Assembly (NCBI GenBank): GCA_017425725.1
Contig: JAFOXU010000106.1
Coordinates: 1 to 5,257, forward strand
Direction of reading: 5' to 3'
Source of the DNA: Alphaproteobacteria bacterium
GTDB taxonomy: Bacteria > Pseudomonadota > Alphaproteobacteria > Rs-D84
Length of the DNA stretch: 5,257 nucleotides
The position numbers and the translations under genes are program-made. The notes under the pieces were generated by a model. It did no database searches, was not told the DNA's origin, and saw only the letters and a list, made by a program, of their open reading frames with translations. This document shows positions 4,860-5,257 of the stretch, piece after piece. Position 1 is the stretch's first letter; every line of letters starts with the position of its first letter.

Positions 4860-4916
4860 TCGAACCCGTGTTACCAGAATGAGAATCTGATGTCCTAACC
4901 GCTAGACGATGGGAGC
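4842..4916 (-). tRNA. tRNA-Glu (anticodon CUC)
   Basis: The 75-nt gene, with CCA encoded, folds into a full cloverleaf. The acceptor stem is GCTCCCA/TGGGAGT with a G-U first pair, followed by discriminator G. The D arm is GTCT...GGAC, the anticodon stem TCAGA/TCTGG has loop TTCTCAT, and the T arm is ACGGG-TTCGAAT-CCCGT. Position 33 is T and positions 34-36 are CTC, which reads GAG codons only. The TCGTCTAG start of the D region is typical of bacterial tRNA-Glu. GAG is rare in the neighbouring gyrA, where GAA dominates, so this is probably the minor isoacceptor beside a UUC gene elsewhere. Its promoter is just upstream, no clear terminator follows it, and its 3' end is duplicated 116 bp downstream. 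Confidence 0.96.
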
Positions 4917-4924
4917 GTTGCACC

Positions 4925-4953
4925 ATCTTATACCTTATTACATTTTTTTTCAA
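4925..4953 (-). promoter_or_regulatory. tRNA-Glu promoter
   Basis: On the minus strand TTGAAA (4948-4953) is followed after 17 nt by TAAGAT (4925-4930), eight nt before the first base of the tRNA. The predicted start is thus almost at the mature 5' end. The -10 is imperfect, and an overlapping TATAAG is an alternative with a shorter spacer. Confidence 0.5.
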
Positions 4954-4969
4954 ATGAAACTTTTCCTTG

Positions 4970-4999
4970 TTGTAATTTTTTTTGTTTTATTTGTATAAT
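4970..4999 (+). promoter_or_regulatory. Promoter of the right-edge gene
   Basis: TTGTAA (4970-4975) is followed after 18 nt by a perfect TATAAT (4994-4999). Transcription would begin near 5006, about 17 nt before the ATG at 5023. It is divergent from the tRNA-Glu promoter, 16 bp away. Confidence 0.65.
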
Positions 5000-5022
5000 G
5001 GTTTTAAACAAAGGGGGATATT

Positions 5023-5257
5023 ATGAATTTGCGTCATTTGTTTTCTAATATTGTTTGTGGATTTATCCCGAATAAGCAACTGCGTGATTTGATACGTGTT
5101 AAAATTCGGTATAACACAAAACCATTTGTTAAATTTGTACGTGATTATATTGGGGACGATTCTGTAAAGTTCACAACCTGTGTCGGATACGGTTGCAGTA
5201 ATTTTATTGTCTTGGTAAATTCGCAGTTCGCTTTTAAATTTCCATTGCGTGATGACG
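5023..5257 (+). CDS. Hypothetical protein, N-terminal 78 residues (runs off right edge), possibly kinase-like
   Basis: The frame opens at the ATG at 5023 and stays open to the window edge (78 codons and one base). GGGGG at 5013-5017 lies five nt upstream and a TATAAT promoter precedes it, so the start is well supported. The protein begins MNLRHLFSNIVCGFIPNKQL and has a basic segment RDLIRVKIRYNTKPFVKFVR. Residues 53-74 (CVGYGCSNFIVLV, then FAFKFP) resemble the glycine-containing loop and the following strand with a conserved lysine in the N-lobe of aminoglycoside-phosphotransferase-like or LPS-core kinases; Lys72 would be the ATP-binding lysine. The basic N-terminal block also recalls proteins encoded in surface-polysaccharide clusters. 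This is a weak resemblance; the catalytic part lies outside the window. Confidence 0.75.
   Translation, partial: MNLRHLFSNIVCGFIPNKQLRDLIRVKIRYNTKPFVKFVRDYIGDDSVKFTTCVGYGCSNFIVLVNSQFAFKFPLRDD

Overview
The window is AT-rich and most likely comes from an alphaproteobacterium, probably a host-associated or gut lineage with a reduced or AT-biased genome. The main evidence is the GyrA protein. It carries the GyrA box, and its C-terminal domain has an acidic insertion of about 50 residues followed by an EEFILTISENGFGKRTS-type segment, as I recall from alphaproteobacterial GyrA. The tRNA-Glu sequence and the short MerR-like regulator fit the same group. The genus cannot be told from the sequence.

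Left part (1-953). A hypothetical gene on the minus strand runs off the left edge (1-356). Next comes a minus-strand rpmH (ribosomal protein L34, 433-585) with its own terminator, leader and promoter. Upstream of rpmH is a probable 31-residue single-span membrane protein (715-810, minus) with a good promoter and Shine-Dalgarno site. Its promoter lies back to back with the gyrA promoter, so 843-923 is a compact divergent control region. The usual rpmH partner, rnpA, is not next to rpmH.

Centre (954-4108). gyrA (DNA gyrase subunit A, 907 aa) is complete and followed 17 nt later by a GTG-started MerR-family regulator of 129 aa, probably in the same transcript. A strong hairpin at 4083-4108 ends this unit and also ends the convergent gene on the other strand.

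Right part (4107-5257). A minus-strand gene (4107-4625) encodes a 172-residue protein of unknown function with an N-terminal signal or anchor segment. Beyond its promoter lies a tRNA-Glu(CUC) gene (4842-4916, minus). The last 18 nt of that tRNA plus 12 nt of downstream flank are repeated exactly at 4714-4743. The two copies enclose 86 bp that are richer in G+C than the surroundings, which looks like the scar of an element that once integrated at the tRNA 3' end. A divergent gene with its own promoter starts at 5023 and runs off the right edge. Its N-terminus weakly resembles a kinase or phosphotransferase N-lobe.

Most of the window is housekeeping: topoisomerase, ribosomal protein and tRNA. 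The items most worth a second look are the small membrane ORF with its inverted repeat, the palindrome over the gyrA -10 and Shine-Dalgarno region, the structured rpmH leader, and the tRNA-Glu repeat scar. I see no clear defence system, CRISPR array or intact mobile element.
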